Below are positions 8,142 through 16,569 of a DNA stretch of 64,000 bases, in pieces. The position numbers and the translations under genes were made by a program. Source of the DNA: Rhizobium tropici CIAT 899. GTDB taxonomy: Bacteria > Pseudomonadota > Alphaproteobacteria > Rhizobiales > Rhizobiaceae. The stretch is taken from contig NC_020062.1 in the NCBI RefSeq assembly GCF_000330885.1, positions 1,062,374 to 1,126,373 of the forward strand, in the 5' to 3' direction. A model generated the notes under the pieces. It was given only the letters and a program-made list of their open reading frames with translations, was not told the DNA's origin and searched no databases. Numbering within the stretch: the stretch's first letter is position 1; each line of letters starts with the position of its first letter.

Positions 8142-9059
8142 ATGCTGCCCGGCTTGCGGAATGCGTTACGGGCATGCTGGAACGAGAGAGGTACGATGAG
8201 TTCTTCGGCACTGCTACATCTTCATGAATTGATGGCGTTCGATCGGCATCAGGCCGAAACGGCCATCCTGCAGCGCGTGAACAGCGCCTACCTTGGAAAC
8301 CACACGGCTTTGGTGCGTGTACTCGGTCGCTACAAGCTCTATGTGGACACCCGAGATCGAGGCTTCGGGTCCCATGTTCTTCTGGACGGCTTTTGGGAAA
8401 TCTGGCTGACGCTGTTCTGCGCGCGCAACGTCAAGCGCGGCATGACCGCGATCGATGTCGGTGCGAATTTTGGCTATTACTCCCTTCTGCTTGCCGAACT
8501 CGTCGGCACAAGGGGCGAATTGATCGCCGTCGAGCCCAATCCCCATGCCGCCGATTTCCTGCGTCGCAGCGTCGAACTCAACGGGCTGCTCGGACGGTCG
8601 AGGATCGAAACATCGGCGCTCGGCGCAACGATAGCGGGAGAAGCCTCTTTATATGTTCCCCATAGCGAGCCGAAGAATGCGCAGATCGTTTCGGAAATGT
8701 TTCAACCTCGCCCACAAGACGGCGTTGTCATCAAGGTCCCTGTGACAACCCTCGACGGGATGAGCGCCGCCTGCTCGCGCGTCGATTTCATCAAGATCGA
8801 CGCGGAGGGGGCGGAGGAGGTGATACTCGAAGGAATGGCCGAGACCATTGCCCGCCATAAGCCGATGCTCGTGGTCGAATTCAATCCTGCCCGCTATGCC
8901 GACGCATCCGGTTTTCTCGAACGGCTTGCCGGCATCTATGGAGCGATACGGCGTCTCGATTTCAGCGGCGAGGCAGAGCCCATCACCAGCGAAGACCTGC
9001 TTTCGAAATACGGGGCCGATGATTCGCTGCTCGTTCTTTCGCGCGACAAGCCGGCTTGA
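8142..9059 (+). CDS. FkbM-family SAM-dependent methyltransferase
   Basis: The 305-aa protein carries the FkbM signature: a SAM-binding motif AIDVGANFGYYSLLLAE (about 103-119), EPNPHAADFLRRS, and DFIKIDAEGAEEVILEGM near residue 215. FkbM-type enzymes O-methylate sugars and other substrates, and are frequent in capsule and exopolysaccharide clusters. Here it probably methylates a capsule sugar. Two starts are possible: 8142, preceded by GAGGGA, and 8196, preceded by GAGAGG. The conserved domain is unaffected by the choice. Confidence 0.85.
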   Translation: MLPGLRNALRACWNERGTMSSSALLHLHELMAFDRHQAETAILQRVNSAYLGNHTALVRVLGRYKLYVDTRDRGFGSHVLLDGFWEIWLTLFCARNVKRGMTAIDVGANFGYYSLLLAELVGTRGELIAVEPNPHAADFLRRSVELNGLLGRSRIETSALGATIAGEASLYVPHSEPKNAQIVSEMFQPRPQDGVVIKVPVTTLDGMSAACSRVDFIKIDAEGAEEVILEGMAETIARHKPMLVVEFNPARYADASGFLERLAGIYGAIRRLDFSGEAEPITSEDLLSKYGADDSLLVLSRDKPA

Positions 9060-9102
9060 TCGAGAGTGGTGAGAGTTCCCAAATACTGAGGGAGAGATAG
9101 GA

Positions 9103-10428
9103 ATGAGCCAGACGATCCTTTACGACGGCCTCAACCTTTCCCTCAAGAAGGGCACCGGGGTTGCAACCTACACCCGCAGCCTGATGGAGACGGCCCAGTC
9201 CCTCGGCTATCTGACGGGCGTTGTCCATGGAATTCCCGGGAAAGTGCCGAAGGACCCCGTTCTGCGTGAGGTGCTCCTCTTCGATGACGCCAGTGCTCAA
9301 GTCCCCGGAACGATTTCGGTCGCAAAGCGCTGGCTGCGGCGCCGCATCGCCGCCCCGTTCGGCATCGCTCCGATTCCGATCCCTTTGAGCGGCACCGTCA
9401 TTGTGAAATCGCTTCAATCGCAACTTGGTGCGGCCGACACCATTTATGCCGCCAACGATTTGTTCCAGCTCGCGCGCTATCATTTCAAGCGTTACGGCAA
9501 CAATCTGACCATGAAGTTCGAGACGCAACCCGATCTTCTCCATTGCACCTATCCGATGCCGATCGCAGCAAAAAGGGCGCTGAATGTCTACACGATCCAC
9601 GATTTGGTTCCGTTGCGGCTGCCCTATCTGACCGAGGACAACAAGCGCTATCACTACAAGATGCTGCGCTCTCTGGTCCGGCGAGCGGATCACATCGTGA
9701 CGGTATCGGAAACGTCGCGGGCCGACATCATCAAGGTTCTCGGCGTCGACGAGGCGCGGGTCAGCAATACCTATCAGGCCGTTCAGGTGCCGGAGCGGCT
9801 TCGCGAGAAGCCGGACGACGTTGTTGCCGATGAGGTCGCCGGCATCTTCCATCTCGATTGGAAGGGATATTTCCTTTTTTTCGGTGCCTTCGAGCCGAAA
9901 AAGAACATCTCCCGGCTGATCGAAGCCTATCTTGCCGCAAAGACGGACAAGCCGCTCATCATTGTCGGTGCCCCCGGCTGGAAGGGTGCCGAGACGCAGC
10001 AGCTGATCGATGACGACCGCTTCCGCTTCTATCTTCGCGCGGAGGACCGCATCCTGCCGCAACGACAGATCCAGCGTTTCGACTTCGTGTCCTATCCCTT
10101 GCTGATCAGCCTGATCAGAGGAGCGCGTGCGGTGCTATTTCCTTCGCTTTATGAAGGCTTCGGGCTGCCCGTACTTGAATCCATGCAGCTTGGAACGCCT
10201 GTTTTGAGTTCCACGGAGGGATCGATTCCCGAGATAGCAGGGAATGCGGCGCTGCTGGTCGACCCCTATGATACGGAGGAGATGCGCAAGGCGATCGTCA
10301 GCCTGGACCAGGACGACGGGCTATGCGCCTCCTTTGCCAAGTCCGGGCCCAGACAGGCCGCGCGTTTTTCGCCGGATCGATATCAACAGAAGATTGGCGC
10401 GCTTTATGATAGCCTCTTCAACGGATAA
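9103..10428 (+). CDS. GT4-family glycosyltransferase
   Basis: The 441-aa protein has an N-terminal DGLNLSLKKGTGVATYTRSL segment typical of retaining GT4 transferases that recognise nucleotide-sugar donors. YTIHDLVPLRLPYLT lies mid-protein, and the C-terminal donor-binding motif is FPSLYEGFGLPVLESM followed by GTPVLSSTEGSIPE. There is no signal peptide, fitting a cytosolic or peripheral membrane enzyme. A GAGGGAGAGATAGGA stretch precedes the ATG. It lies 43 bases after the FkbM gene and before the 349-aa unknown, so the three are probably co-transcribed and act on the same surface glycan. The sugar specificity cannot be read from sequence. Confidence 0.9.
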   Translation: MSQTILYDGLNLSLKKGTGVATYTRSLMETAQSLGYLTGVVHGIPGKVPKDPVLREVLLFDDASAQVPGTISVAKRWLRRRIAAPFGIAPIPIPLSGTVIVKSLQSQLGAADTIYAANDLFQLARYHFKRYGNNLTMKFETQPDLLHCTYPMPIAAKRALNVYTIHDLVPLRLPYLTEDNKRYHYKMLRSLVRRADHIVTVSETSRADIIKVLGVDEARVSNTYQAVQVPERLREKPDDVVADEVAGIFHLDWKGYFLFFGAFEPKKNISRLIEAYLAAKTDKPLIIVGAPGWKGAETQQLIDDDRFRFYLRAEDRILPQRQIQRFDFVSYPLLISLIRGARAVLFPSLYEGFGLPVLESMQLGTPVLSSTEGSIPEIAGNAALLVDPYDTEEMRKAIVSLDQDDGLCASFAKSGPRQAARFSPDRYQQKIGALYDSLFNG

Positions 10429-10446
10429 TCAAACGAGGAGTGCGTC

Positions 10447-11496
10447 GTGACCATCCTCTTTGCATTCGGAATGCCGGGGGTCATGTCTTCCTGGGGCGTT
10501 GCAGCGGTTCACGCCCTGGCCCGCGAAGCCTTCGGCGATTATGCGGTCATTGCCACCGATACTGTAGAGGATCTCAAGCAGCACGTCCTCGCGCGATCGG
10601 GCGCGCATGCCGTTCTCGTCTCGCAGTTTCCCGAAGCGGGGCTATCGGAACTGATCCTCAGGGTCAATGTGCCGTTTCTATTATTCCTCGAAGATCCCCT
10701 CGATGCTGTTTCCTACCTCGCTCGTGCGACCGGGCAGCGAGATATCGGTTTGGTCAGGGCCGTCTCGGCAAGCCTTGCCTGCCTCGAGCCGCTTGCGGGC
10801 GCTTCCGGGGCACTGATCTTGCGTCGCGGCGATGTCGATCAAAAGGGCAGCATAGATCTGCTGCTGAAGACCATAGACCGGCATTTCAGCACCGATCTTA
10901 AACTGGAGCAGATAGCCAACGCGCTGCTGCATGTCGGCATGGCGCCCGCCGGACGACCACCGCATAAAGCACCGAAACTGGAGGAAGCCGCCGCGGCTGT
11001 CATTGCGGGCTATCTGACACCGCAGGAGGCGGTTCCGGAGGTCAGCGAGGGATTGCGCCAGACGGCAAGGAAGGTTCTCTGTCCCCTCGAATTCGACCGA
11101 CGTAAAGCCGCGAGCACCGTCTTCTGGCCGCAAGAAGCGTTCCTATCAGGCGATAGTTTGGGGCAGGCTCTGGACGATCTTGTTGATCTCACCGGCGGAG
11201 CCCGCTGCCTCATCTATGGCCCCTATCTTCACCTGCCGACGGGGCGCTGGAATGCGAAATTCATTTTCGATGTCGACGAAGACTGCCAGGGGCAGATCTT
11301 CACCGTAGAGGTACATGCTGCCGAATTGCTCGGCCGCCTGCGCGTGTGCCCGCAAGGCACCGGCTCATTCGAAGCGGCGGTGCCGATCGATGTTGTCGAT
11401 CCGCGTGCGCCGATCGAAATCCGATTGATGATGGATAGCGGCGCCATCGAGGGGCGTCTTTCCGCCTGGAGCGTCGAGTGGCTGCGAGCGGCCTGA
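10447..11496 (+). CDS. unrecognised 349-aa protein in the capsule gene block
   Basis: It starts at a GTG preceded by GAGGAG and lies 18 bases after the glycosyltransferase gene. The N-terminal 110 residues look like an alpha/beta fold (ILFAFGMPGVMSSWGVAAV, then alternating hydrophobic strands), but no complete Walker A or nucleotide-sugar motif is visible. The last 100 residues (from LIYGPYLHLPTGRW) look like a beta-sandwich of the carbohydrate-binding kind: strands FIFDVD, IFTVEVHAA, SFEAAVPIDVV and IEIRLMM. There is no signal peptide or membrane segment. I do not recognise a named family. Context suggests a role in capsule or surface-glycan synthesis or modification. Confidence 0.7.
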   Translation: MTILFAFGMPGVMSSWGVAAVHALAREAFGDYAVIATDTVEDLKQHVLARSGAHAVLVSQFPEAGLSELILRVNVPFLLFLEDPLDAVSYLARATGQRDIGLVRAVSASLACLEPLAGASGALILRRGDVDQKGSIDLLLKTIDRHFSTDLKLEQIANALLHVGMAPAGRPPHKAPKLEEAAAAVIAGYLTPQEAVPEVSEGLRQTARKVLCPLEFDRRKAASTVFWPQEAFLSGDSLGQALDDLVDLTGGARCLIYGPYLHLPTGRWNAKFIFDVDEDCQGQIFTVEVHAAELLGRLRVCPQGTGSFEAAVPIDVVDPRAPIEIRLMMDSGAIEGRLSAWSVEWLRAA

Positions 11497-11578
11497 CAAT
11501 CGGCTCTCGTCGTTGACAGCTGCATGCGGGCAGGTCGACCAAGGGCAAGTGCTATCGCGTGGGAGCAGGGAGGCGAGG

Positions 11579-11818
11579 ATGATCGAACTCGCCGACGGCA
11601 TTCAGGGTTGGCGAAATTCAGAAAGCCGGGTGTCCTTCGCCGGAGGTGACAGCTTCCTGGTTTCGGGAACACCCATCGGGCGCGACGCTGCCAAGGTTTC
11701 GCTCGGGATCGGCATGAAGCTCAGCGAGAACGCGGATTTCGGCATTTCCTATCACGGCGAGTTTTCGAAGGATGTGACCGAAAACAAGGCCCGTGCAGAC
11801 TTCAAGCTGCGCTTCTAA
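11579..11818 (+). pseudogene. C-terminal remnant of an autotransporter beta-domain
   Basis: The frame ends in a classic autotransporter barrel terminus: VSFAGGDSFLVSGTPIGRDA, then VSLGIGMKLSENADFGISYHGEF and a final aromatic residue in ADFKLRF. A full autotransporter needs a signal peptide, a passenger domain and about 250 barrel residues; only the last 70-80 residues are here. No upstream passenger frame precedes it, because the 349-aa gene ends at 11496. This looks like the leftover of a deleted adhesin gene. A small ATG with GGCGAGG upstream could give a short product, but it could not form a barrel. Confidence 0.7.
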
Positions 11819-11824
11819 TAGACA

Positions 11825-11852
11825 GGCGTTGCGGCGCTCCTGCCGCAACGCC
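11825..11852 (+). terminator. strong hairpin after the autotransporter remnant
   Basis: GGCGTTGCGGC and GCCGCAACGCC form an 11-bp perfect stem around a GCTCCT loop, seven bases after the remnant's stop codon. No good T-run follows, so termination may be weak or aided by Rho. It also lies between the rightward capsule genes and the leftward cysteine-rich gene, and may act on both. Confidence 0.55.
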
Positions 11853-11890
11853 TCCATTTCCATTAATCTGCGGGCCGGCCCGACGCTTTC

Positions 11891-12052
11891 CTATTCCTTG
11901 CCGCTCGCAGCGGCTGAGGTCGATTGCCCGGCTTCCTTCAAGGCGGCAGCACATTCCTCGCAGCATACCTCGACTGATTTGCCGCCAAGATTGACCTTGA
12001 TGGTCTCAGCGCCGAGTTCGCAGTCACAAGCAGCACATGTTGTTTTCTTCAT
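11891..12052 (-). CDS. 53-aa cysteine-rich putative metal-binding protein
   Basis: The minus strand from 12052 encodes 53 residues beginning MKKTTCAACDCELG. Six cysteines are arranged as C6-x2-C9-x-C11 and C30-C31-x2-C34 (the second in EVCCEECAAALKEAG). Paired CxxC/CCxxC motifs flanking a short beta hairpin are typical of TRASH/YHS-like and other small metal-binding proteins. There is no signal peptide, so it should be cytoplasmic. Metal handling or metal sensing is inferred from the cysteine spacing. It follows, on the same strand and 81 bases downstream, an AraC-family gene whose own N-terminus is cysteine-rich. Its translation start is preceded by AGGATC, which can be masked by a hairpin. 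Confidence 0.75.
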   Translation of the reverse strand: MKKTTCAACDCELGAETIKVNLGGKSVEVCCEECAAALKEAGQSTSAAASGKE

Positions 12053-12055
12053 ATC

Positions 12056-12096
12056 ATGATCCTTTCCTGATCGATCCCTTGCCGGGGTAGGATCAT
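12056..12096 (-). promoter_or_regulatory. hairpin that can mask the ribosome site of the cysteine-rich gene
   Basis: On the minus strand ATGATCCT and AGGATCAT form an 8-bp perfect inverted repeat with 25 bases between the arms. The downstream arm contains the likely Shine-Dalgarno bases (AGGATC) three bases before the ATG at 12052. Folding in the mRNA would hide the ribosome site, so translation could be switchable. Only the complementarity is seen; regulation is inferred. Confidence 0.35.
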
Positions 12097-12133
12097 AAGA
12101 GCATCGATCATCATGTCGGCGCTGTCGGAATCT

Positions 12134-12985
12134 TTAGCGAACCGCGTAGCGCTTCGGCTTCAGCTGCGCCGAACGCTGAAATTCCGCCGGTGTCTGCCCG
12201 TAGGTTTGTTTGAATGTGGCACTGAAATGGCTGTGGCTGGAAAAGCCGAGATCGAGCCCGAGCATGGTCAGGTCGTCATAGGAGCCGAGGAGATCGAGCG
12301 CGCGTGCCAGCCGAAGCCGCAGCTGATAGCGATAAAGCGGAATGGCTTCCACCTGCTGGAAGACTTGCGTCAGATAGACGGGCGAGACGCCGACTTCTTT
12401 TGCGATCTCTGCAAGCGTCCAGCGGCGGGCAAGATCGGAGGACAGAACGAGCTTTGCCCGGTCGACAAGCTTCTGCCGGCCGGAACTTGCGCCAGCCGCA
12501 TGCGATGTCCGCTCGCCGAGAGAACGGCGCACCAGGGTCAACGCCAGCGTTTCGGCTTCAAGGCTCTCGGCTATATTGCGGCTGAGCCCATGGCGAAGCA
12601 TCGCCACGAGTGCCTGCGCACGTGGATCTATGCGTCTGTGCTGCCGACGAAAGATGACGCTTTCGCCGGACTGAACCTGCTCTTTCGGCGCGAGCTCGTG
12701 AAGGACGCTCTCATCTATACTGAAATCGAGACAGGAATCGCCACCGTCAACGGGATGACTGATCCGATATCCCTGTCCTTTATTGAAGAATAATACCTGA
12801 TTTGCTTCCGCAACGGCGTCACTCTGGTCGACGTGGCGCTTGAAAACGCCACGATAGGGATAGACGAGGCTTGTCTTGTGGGCGCATTCCTCACCGCTCT
12901 TATGTCGGCATTCGCCATTGCAGACGATATCGCGAATGAGGACGGTTTTCGTCTTCAGCAGCAAGGCGGTCGTAATTTCTGACAT
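12134..12985 (-). CDS. AraC-family regulator with cysteine-rich N-terminus
   Basis: From the ATG at 12985 (GGGAAG upstream) the protein has 283 residues; an in-frame ATG at 13111 would add 42 residues without clear homology. The N-terminal domain contains a Cys/His cluster IVCNGECRHKSGEECAHKTSL, followed by the cupin-like VFFKRH..EANQVLFFNKGQGYRISHP pattern, which suggests metal, thiol or redox sensing. The C-terminal AraC domain has helix-turn-helices at WTLAEIAKEVGVSPVYLTQVF and MLGLDLGFSSHSHFSATFK. The 53-aa cysteine protein lies just downstream on the same strand and is the likely target or partner. Confidence 0.85.
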   Translation of the reverse strand: MSEITTALLLKTKTVLIRDIVCNGECRHKSGEECAHKTSLVYPYRGVFKRHVDQSDAVAEANQVLFFNKGQGYRISHPVDGGDSCLDFSIDESVLHELAPKEQVQSGESVIFRRQHRRIDPRAQALVAMLRHGLSRNIAESLEAETLALTLVRRSLGERTSHAAGASSGRQKLVDRAKLVLSSDLARRWTLAEIAKEVGVSPVYLTQVFQQVEAIPLYRYQLRLRLARALDLLGSYDDLTMLGLDLGFSSHSHFSATFKQTYGQTPAEFQRSAQLKPKRYAVR

Positions 12986-13055
12986 GCCGAACTTCCCGTT
13001 CCCGGCGTTGACGTCCGCCATACCAGTGAAGCCTAACACATCCTGCGCCATCTTT

Positions 13056-13283
13056 TTAGTAGCGGCTATAAATATGGACATCGCTTCCATTCTGGCCGCG
13101 GGAAAGGCCAATGTCTTTCAACTGATCGTCCGACAGTCCCAGAAGCGCATTGCGGTTCCTGCGCTCGACCATTTTGCGTATGAGCAGACGTACAAGGTCC
13201 AGCAAGGTCGAGAAAGACGCGCGTCGAGTCTGGCGGAAGGCGCGGGCCTGCGCGGAAGAAGTGATGATGCTTGTGGCTTGCAT
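13056..13283 (-). CDS. DUF1127 small protein
   Basis: The 75-aa product ends with the DUF1127 (YjiS-like) motif, here ERRNRNALLGLSDDQLKDIGLSR, in which an arginine-rich helix precedes a conserved L..LSD..L.DIGL. I chose the ATG at 13283, which has GGAG upstream, instead of an in-frame start at 13394. Some DUF1127 proteins in alphaproteobacteria affect RNA metabolism, phosphate or stress responses; nothing here shows which applies. It is upstream of, and in the same direction as, the AraC-type gene, with an intergenic gap. Confidence 0.75.
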   Translation of the reverse strand: MQATSIITSSAQARAFRQTRRASFSTLLDLVRLLIRKMVERRNRNALLGLSDDQLKDIGLSRGQNGSDVHIYSRY

Positions 13284-13505
13284 GGCGATACTCCATCGGT
13301 TGCTTCGATGAGAGCAGTGAACCACTGGAGCCTTATTCGCGCTGTCAAATAATTTAGCTATCGAACGTGGCAGCGGCCTTCGAGAAAGCGGCATCGTTGT
13401 ATTTTTATTGTCGACATACGTCTTGCAGGAGCGATAGTGTCGGTGCCGCTCGGCATGCCGCGATGATAAGGGTATGCAGGACCAGCACTATGGAGGAGAG
13501 CAGGA

Positions 13506-14651
13506 ATGTCGTGGCAACACCCAATACCCCGGATTACCGCAGAGGAAAGACAACAGCGCCTTTCGAGCCTTCGAAAGCTGCTCGATGCAAAGGGCTGGGC
13601 CGGTATGTTGCTCGGGCCGACCGAGAGCCTGCGTTATTTCACCGGGCTGGCCTGGCATGCAAGCGAGCGGTTTCTCGGCGCATTGGTGACGCCGACAGAC
13701 CTCTACTACATTGTGCCGGGCTTCGAGCGCAGTAGGGTGGAAACCCTGCCGCATCTGCCGGCCGAAATCCTGGAATGGCAGGAGGAAGAGAGCAGCGCGG
13801 CACTCATAGCCCGCGCGCTGGGAGATAAGGCCATCTTGGCACTCGACGACAACATGCCGCTCTACTTCTACAACGCGCTGGCCACCGAGCTTGGAACCGA
13901 AAGGCTTGTCAACGGCGGGCCGATCATTAATAGCCTGCGCCGGATCAAGTCCCCAGCCGAAATCGCGCTCATTCAATATGCCATGAACCTGACGCTGGAC
14001 GTGCACAAGCAGGCGCATGCCCTGCTCAAGCCGGGGATTCGTGCGTCGGAAGTTGTTAAATTCATCGATCGGCGGCATCGCGAGGCCGGCGCCGATGGCG
14101 GCTCGACCTTCTGCATCGTATCCTTCGGCGAAGCCACGTCTCTGCCGCATGGCGCGGATGGCGACCAGACGCTCGGCGAAGACGACGTCATCTTAGTGGA
14201 TACGGGCGCCCGCATCGACGGCTATCATTCCGACCTGACGCGGACATACAAGCTGAAGAGCGGCGACAGCGCCTTCGAGGATGCCTGGGCGATCGAGCGC
14301 GAGGCGCAGCAGGCCGTTTTCCACGCGGCAAAGCTGGGCGCCGCCTGCTCGAGCCTGGACGATGCGGCTCGCGCGGTGCTTGCCAGACATTCGCTTGGCC
14401 CCGACTACAAGCTGCCGGGACTGCCGCATCGTGCCGGTCACGGCCTTGGCCTGGAAATTCATGAGGAGCCCTACATCGTGCGCGGTAACACGACGTTGCT
14501 CGAGGCCGGTATGTGCTTCTCAAACGAGCCGATGATTGTCTTTCCGAAGAAATTCGGCATCCGGCTCGAGGATCACATCTATATGGCGTTGGATGGGCCG
14601 CACTGGTTCACACAGCCATCCAGCAAGCCAAGCGAGCCGTTTGCGAGCTAA
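13506..14651 (+). CDS. M24B-family metallopeptidase (Xaa-Pro aminopeptidase/creatinase-like)
   Basis: The 381-aa protein has a creatinase-type N-terminal domain (1-145) and a pita-bread catalytic domain. All five dinuclear metal ligands are visible: D232 (LVDTGARIDGYHSD), D243, H312 (HRAGHGLGLE), E341 (FSNEPMI) and E355 (IRLEDHIY). This is consistent with an active aminopeptidase cleaving before proline, or a related amidinohydrolase or dipeptidase. There is no signal peptide. It is convergent with the ABC transporter operon whose last gene ends 22 bases beyond it, so it may process an imported substrate. The start has GGAGAGCAGGA upstream. Confidence 0.88.
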   Translation: MSWQHPIPRITAEERQQRLSSLRKLLDAKGWAGMLLGPTESLRYFTGLAWHASERFLGALVTPTDLYYIVPGFERSRVETLPHLPAEILEWQEEESSAALIARALGDKAILALDDNMPLYFYNALATELGTERLVNGGPIINSLRRIKSPAEIALIQYAMNLTLDVHKQAHALLKPGIRASEVVKFIDRRHREAGADGGSTFCIVSFGEATSLPHGADGDQTLGEDDVILVDTGARIDGYHSDLTRTYKLKSGDSAFEDAWAIEREAQQAVFHAAKLGAACSSLDDAARAVLARHSLGPDYKLPGLPHRAGHGLGLEIHEEPYIVRGNTTLLEAGMCFSNEPMIVFPKKFGIRLEDHIYMALDGPHWFTQPSSKPSEPFAS

Positions 14652-14663
14652 GGACTTTAGTCG

Positions 14664-14689
14664 GGGCGACCTTCAAGTCGCCCTTTTTT
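14664..14689 (+). terminator. Rho-independent terminator of the M24 peptidase gene
   Basis: GGGCGAC, loop CTTCAA, GTCGCCC, then six T residues form a textbook intrinsic terminator 13 bases after the peptidase stop. It overlaps the last codons of the convergent ABC ATPase gene. Confidence 0.85.
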
Positions 14690-15731
14690 CATCCTCATCG
14701 AAGACATGCAGATGCTGCGCCGGGAAGCCGACGTAGACTTGCGTCCCCGAGCCGAGGGCTGTGCGATCCAATGTGAATACCTTGAACGGCAGGCCGTGCA
14801 GCGAAAGATGCAGGATGATGCCGAAGCCGGTGGGCTCGATGAGTTCCACATTGGCCGCGATGTCGGACGGGTCGGACGACAGCACGACATGCTCCGGCCG
14901 AATGCCGAGCGTCACTTTCGTGCCGGCGGCCAGTTGCAGCGGCCCGGGAAGCGGCACGAGCGTGCCGTCCTTGAGCTTGACGCCATTCCCTTCATAGGTT
15001 GCATCGAGAAAGTTCATGCCCGGTGAACCAATGAAGCCGGCCACGAAGAGATTGGCGGGGCGGTCGTAGAGCTCGAGCGGGCTGCCGACCTGCTGAACCA
15101 CCCCGCCATGCATGGCGACGATGCGATCCGCCAGCGTCATTGCCTCGATCTGATCGTGGGTGACATAGATCGAGGTCGCCTTCAGGTCGCCATGCAATTT
15201 CTTGATTTCGGCACGCATCTGCTCCCGCAGGCGGGCGTCCAGATTCGACAGCGGCTCGTCGAACAGGAAGGCTTTCGGCTGCCGCACGATGGCGCGACCC
15301 ATGGCAACACGCTGGCGTTGGCCACCGGAGAGGGCCTTCGGCCGGCGTTCCAGCAGCGGGTCGAGGCCGAGCTTGGATGCCGCATTGGCCACGGCCTTGG
15401 CGATACCATCCTTGGCCACCTTCCGCAGCCGCAGACTGTAGCTCATGTTCCCGGCAACATTCATATGCGGATAAAGCGCATAGGACTGGAAGACCATTGC
15501 GATGTCGCGATCCTTCGGATGCAGTTCGTTGACGCGATTGTCGGCGATGCGGATTTCGCCACCGCTGATGTCCTCAAGCCCGGCAATCATCCGGAGCAGG
15601 GTGGATTTTCCGCATCCGGAAGGACCGACGAGAACGACAAACTCGCCGTCCTTGATCCTGAGGTCGATATCATGCAGCACCTGCACGTGGCCGTAGGCTT
15701 TCTTGACGTTTTGAATATCGATCGATGCCAT
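14673..15731 (-). CDS. ABC transporter ATP-binding protein, UgpC/MsmK type (carbohydrate uptake, CUT1)
   Basis: The 352-aa ATPase has Walker A GPSGCGKST at residues 36-44, Q-loop MVFQSYALYPHM, signature LSGGQRQRVAMGRAI, Walker B AFLFDEPLSNLD and a switch histidine in YVTHDQIEAM. A C-terminal OB/TOBE domain (from about 240) is of the kind found in multi-sugar ATPases such as UgpC and MalK. It energises the two permeases encoded just upstream, 4 bases from the MalG-like gene. It is the last gene of the six-gene leftward operon. Confidence 0.93.
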   Translation of the reverse strand: MASIDIQNVKKAYGHVQVLHDIDLRIKDGEFVVLVGPSGCGKSTLLRMIAGLEDISGGEIRIADNRVNELHPKDRDIAMVFQSYALYPHMNVAGNMSYSLRLRKVAKDGIAKAVANAASKLGLDPLLERRPKALSGGQRQRVAMGRAIVRQPKAFLFDEPLSNLDARLREQMRAEIKKLHGDLKATSIYVTHDQIEAMTLADRIVAMHGGVVQQVGSPLELYDRPANLFVAGFIGSPGMNFLDATYEGNGVKLKDGTLVPLPGPLQLAAGTKVTLGIRPEHVVLSSDPSDIAANVELIEPTGFGIILHLSLHGLPFKVFTLDRTALGSGTQVYVGFPAQHLHVFDEDEKRAT

Positions 15732-15735
15732 ATGA

Positions 15736-16566
15736 CTAACCCTTGACCGCGCCGGCCGTCAGACCCTGCACGAGATAGCGTTGGATGAGCAGGAAGAAGA
15801 GAGCTGCTGGAATGAGCGCCATCACGCCGGCGGCCATCATTTGCCCGAAATCCACCGAGAATTTGGAGACGAAGGTGAGAAGCCCGACCGGGAAGGTCGC
15901 GGCTTGATTGCCGTTGATGAGCATCAGCGCGAAGAGCAGCTCGCTCCAGGCGGCCGTAAAGACGAAGCCGAGGGTTGCTGCGATGCCGGGTAGCGTCAGC
16001 GGCAGGATGATCTGCCGGAAGGCCGTGAACTGCGTTGCGCCGTCGATCATCGCGGCCTCTTCCAGATCCTTCGGAATGCCGTCGAAGAAGGACTGCATCA
16101 GGAAGGTGGCGAAGGGCACGTTGAAGGCCGTGTAGACGATGACGAGGCCGGTCAGGCTGTTTGTCAGATGCAGCGGCGTCAGGATCTTGAAGATAGGTGC
16201 GACGAGCATGACCAGCGGAAACATCTGCGTCAGCAGCATCAGTGCCACGATCCAGTATTTGGCGCGGAAATTAAAGCGCGAGAGAGCGTAGCCGGAAAGC
16301 GACGCACAGATGGTCACGGCAATTGCCGTCGAGGCGGAGACGATCAGGCTGTTCTTGAAGAAGGTCGGAAAGTCGCTGTGCTGCAGCACGAAGGCATAAT
16401 GCTCCCAGGTCGTGCGCGACGGCCACATGCGCACGCCTTCGGTATAGAGTAGATCGTTCGGCGTCACCGAAACCTTGAGCAGCCAGAACAATGGGAAGAG
16501 CGCGAAGACGACGTAGCAAAGAATTGCCAAACGATGCGCGATGGTGGGCAGGACGGATCGTCTCAT
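15736..16566 (-). CDS. ABC transporter permease, MalG/UgpE type
   Basis: The 276-aa integral membrane protein has about six hydrophobic segments. Its EAA loop reads EEAAMIDGATQFTAFRQIILPLTLPG, the coupling motif that docks to the ATPase. This architecture is typical of the second permease of CUT1 sugar or glycerol-phosphate importers. It lies 3 bases after the partner permease gene and 4 before the ATPase gene. The substrate cannot be deduced from the permease. Confidence 0.92.
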   Translation of the reverse strand: MRRSVLPTIAHRLAILCYVVFALFPLFWLLKVSVTPNDLLYTEGVRMWPSRTTWEHYAFVLQHSDFPTFFKNSLIVSASTAIAVTICASLSGYALSRFNFRAKYWIVALMLLTQMFPLVMLVAPIFKILTPLHLTNSLTGLVIVYTAFNVPFATFLMQSFFDGIPKDLEEAAMIDGATQFTAFRQIILPLTLPGIAATLGFVFTAAWSELLFALMLINGNQAATFPVGLLTFVSKFSVDFGQMMAAGVMALIPAALFFLLIQRYLVQGLTAGAVKG

Positions 16567-16569
16567 GGC

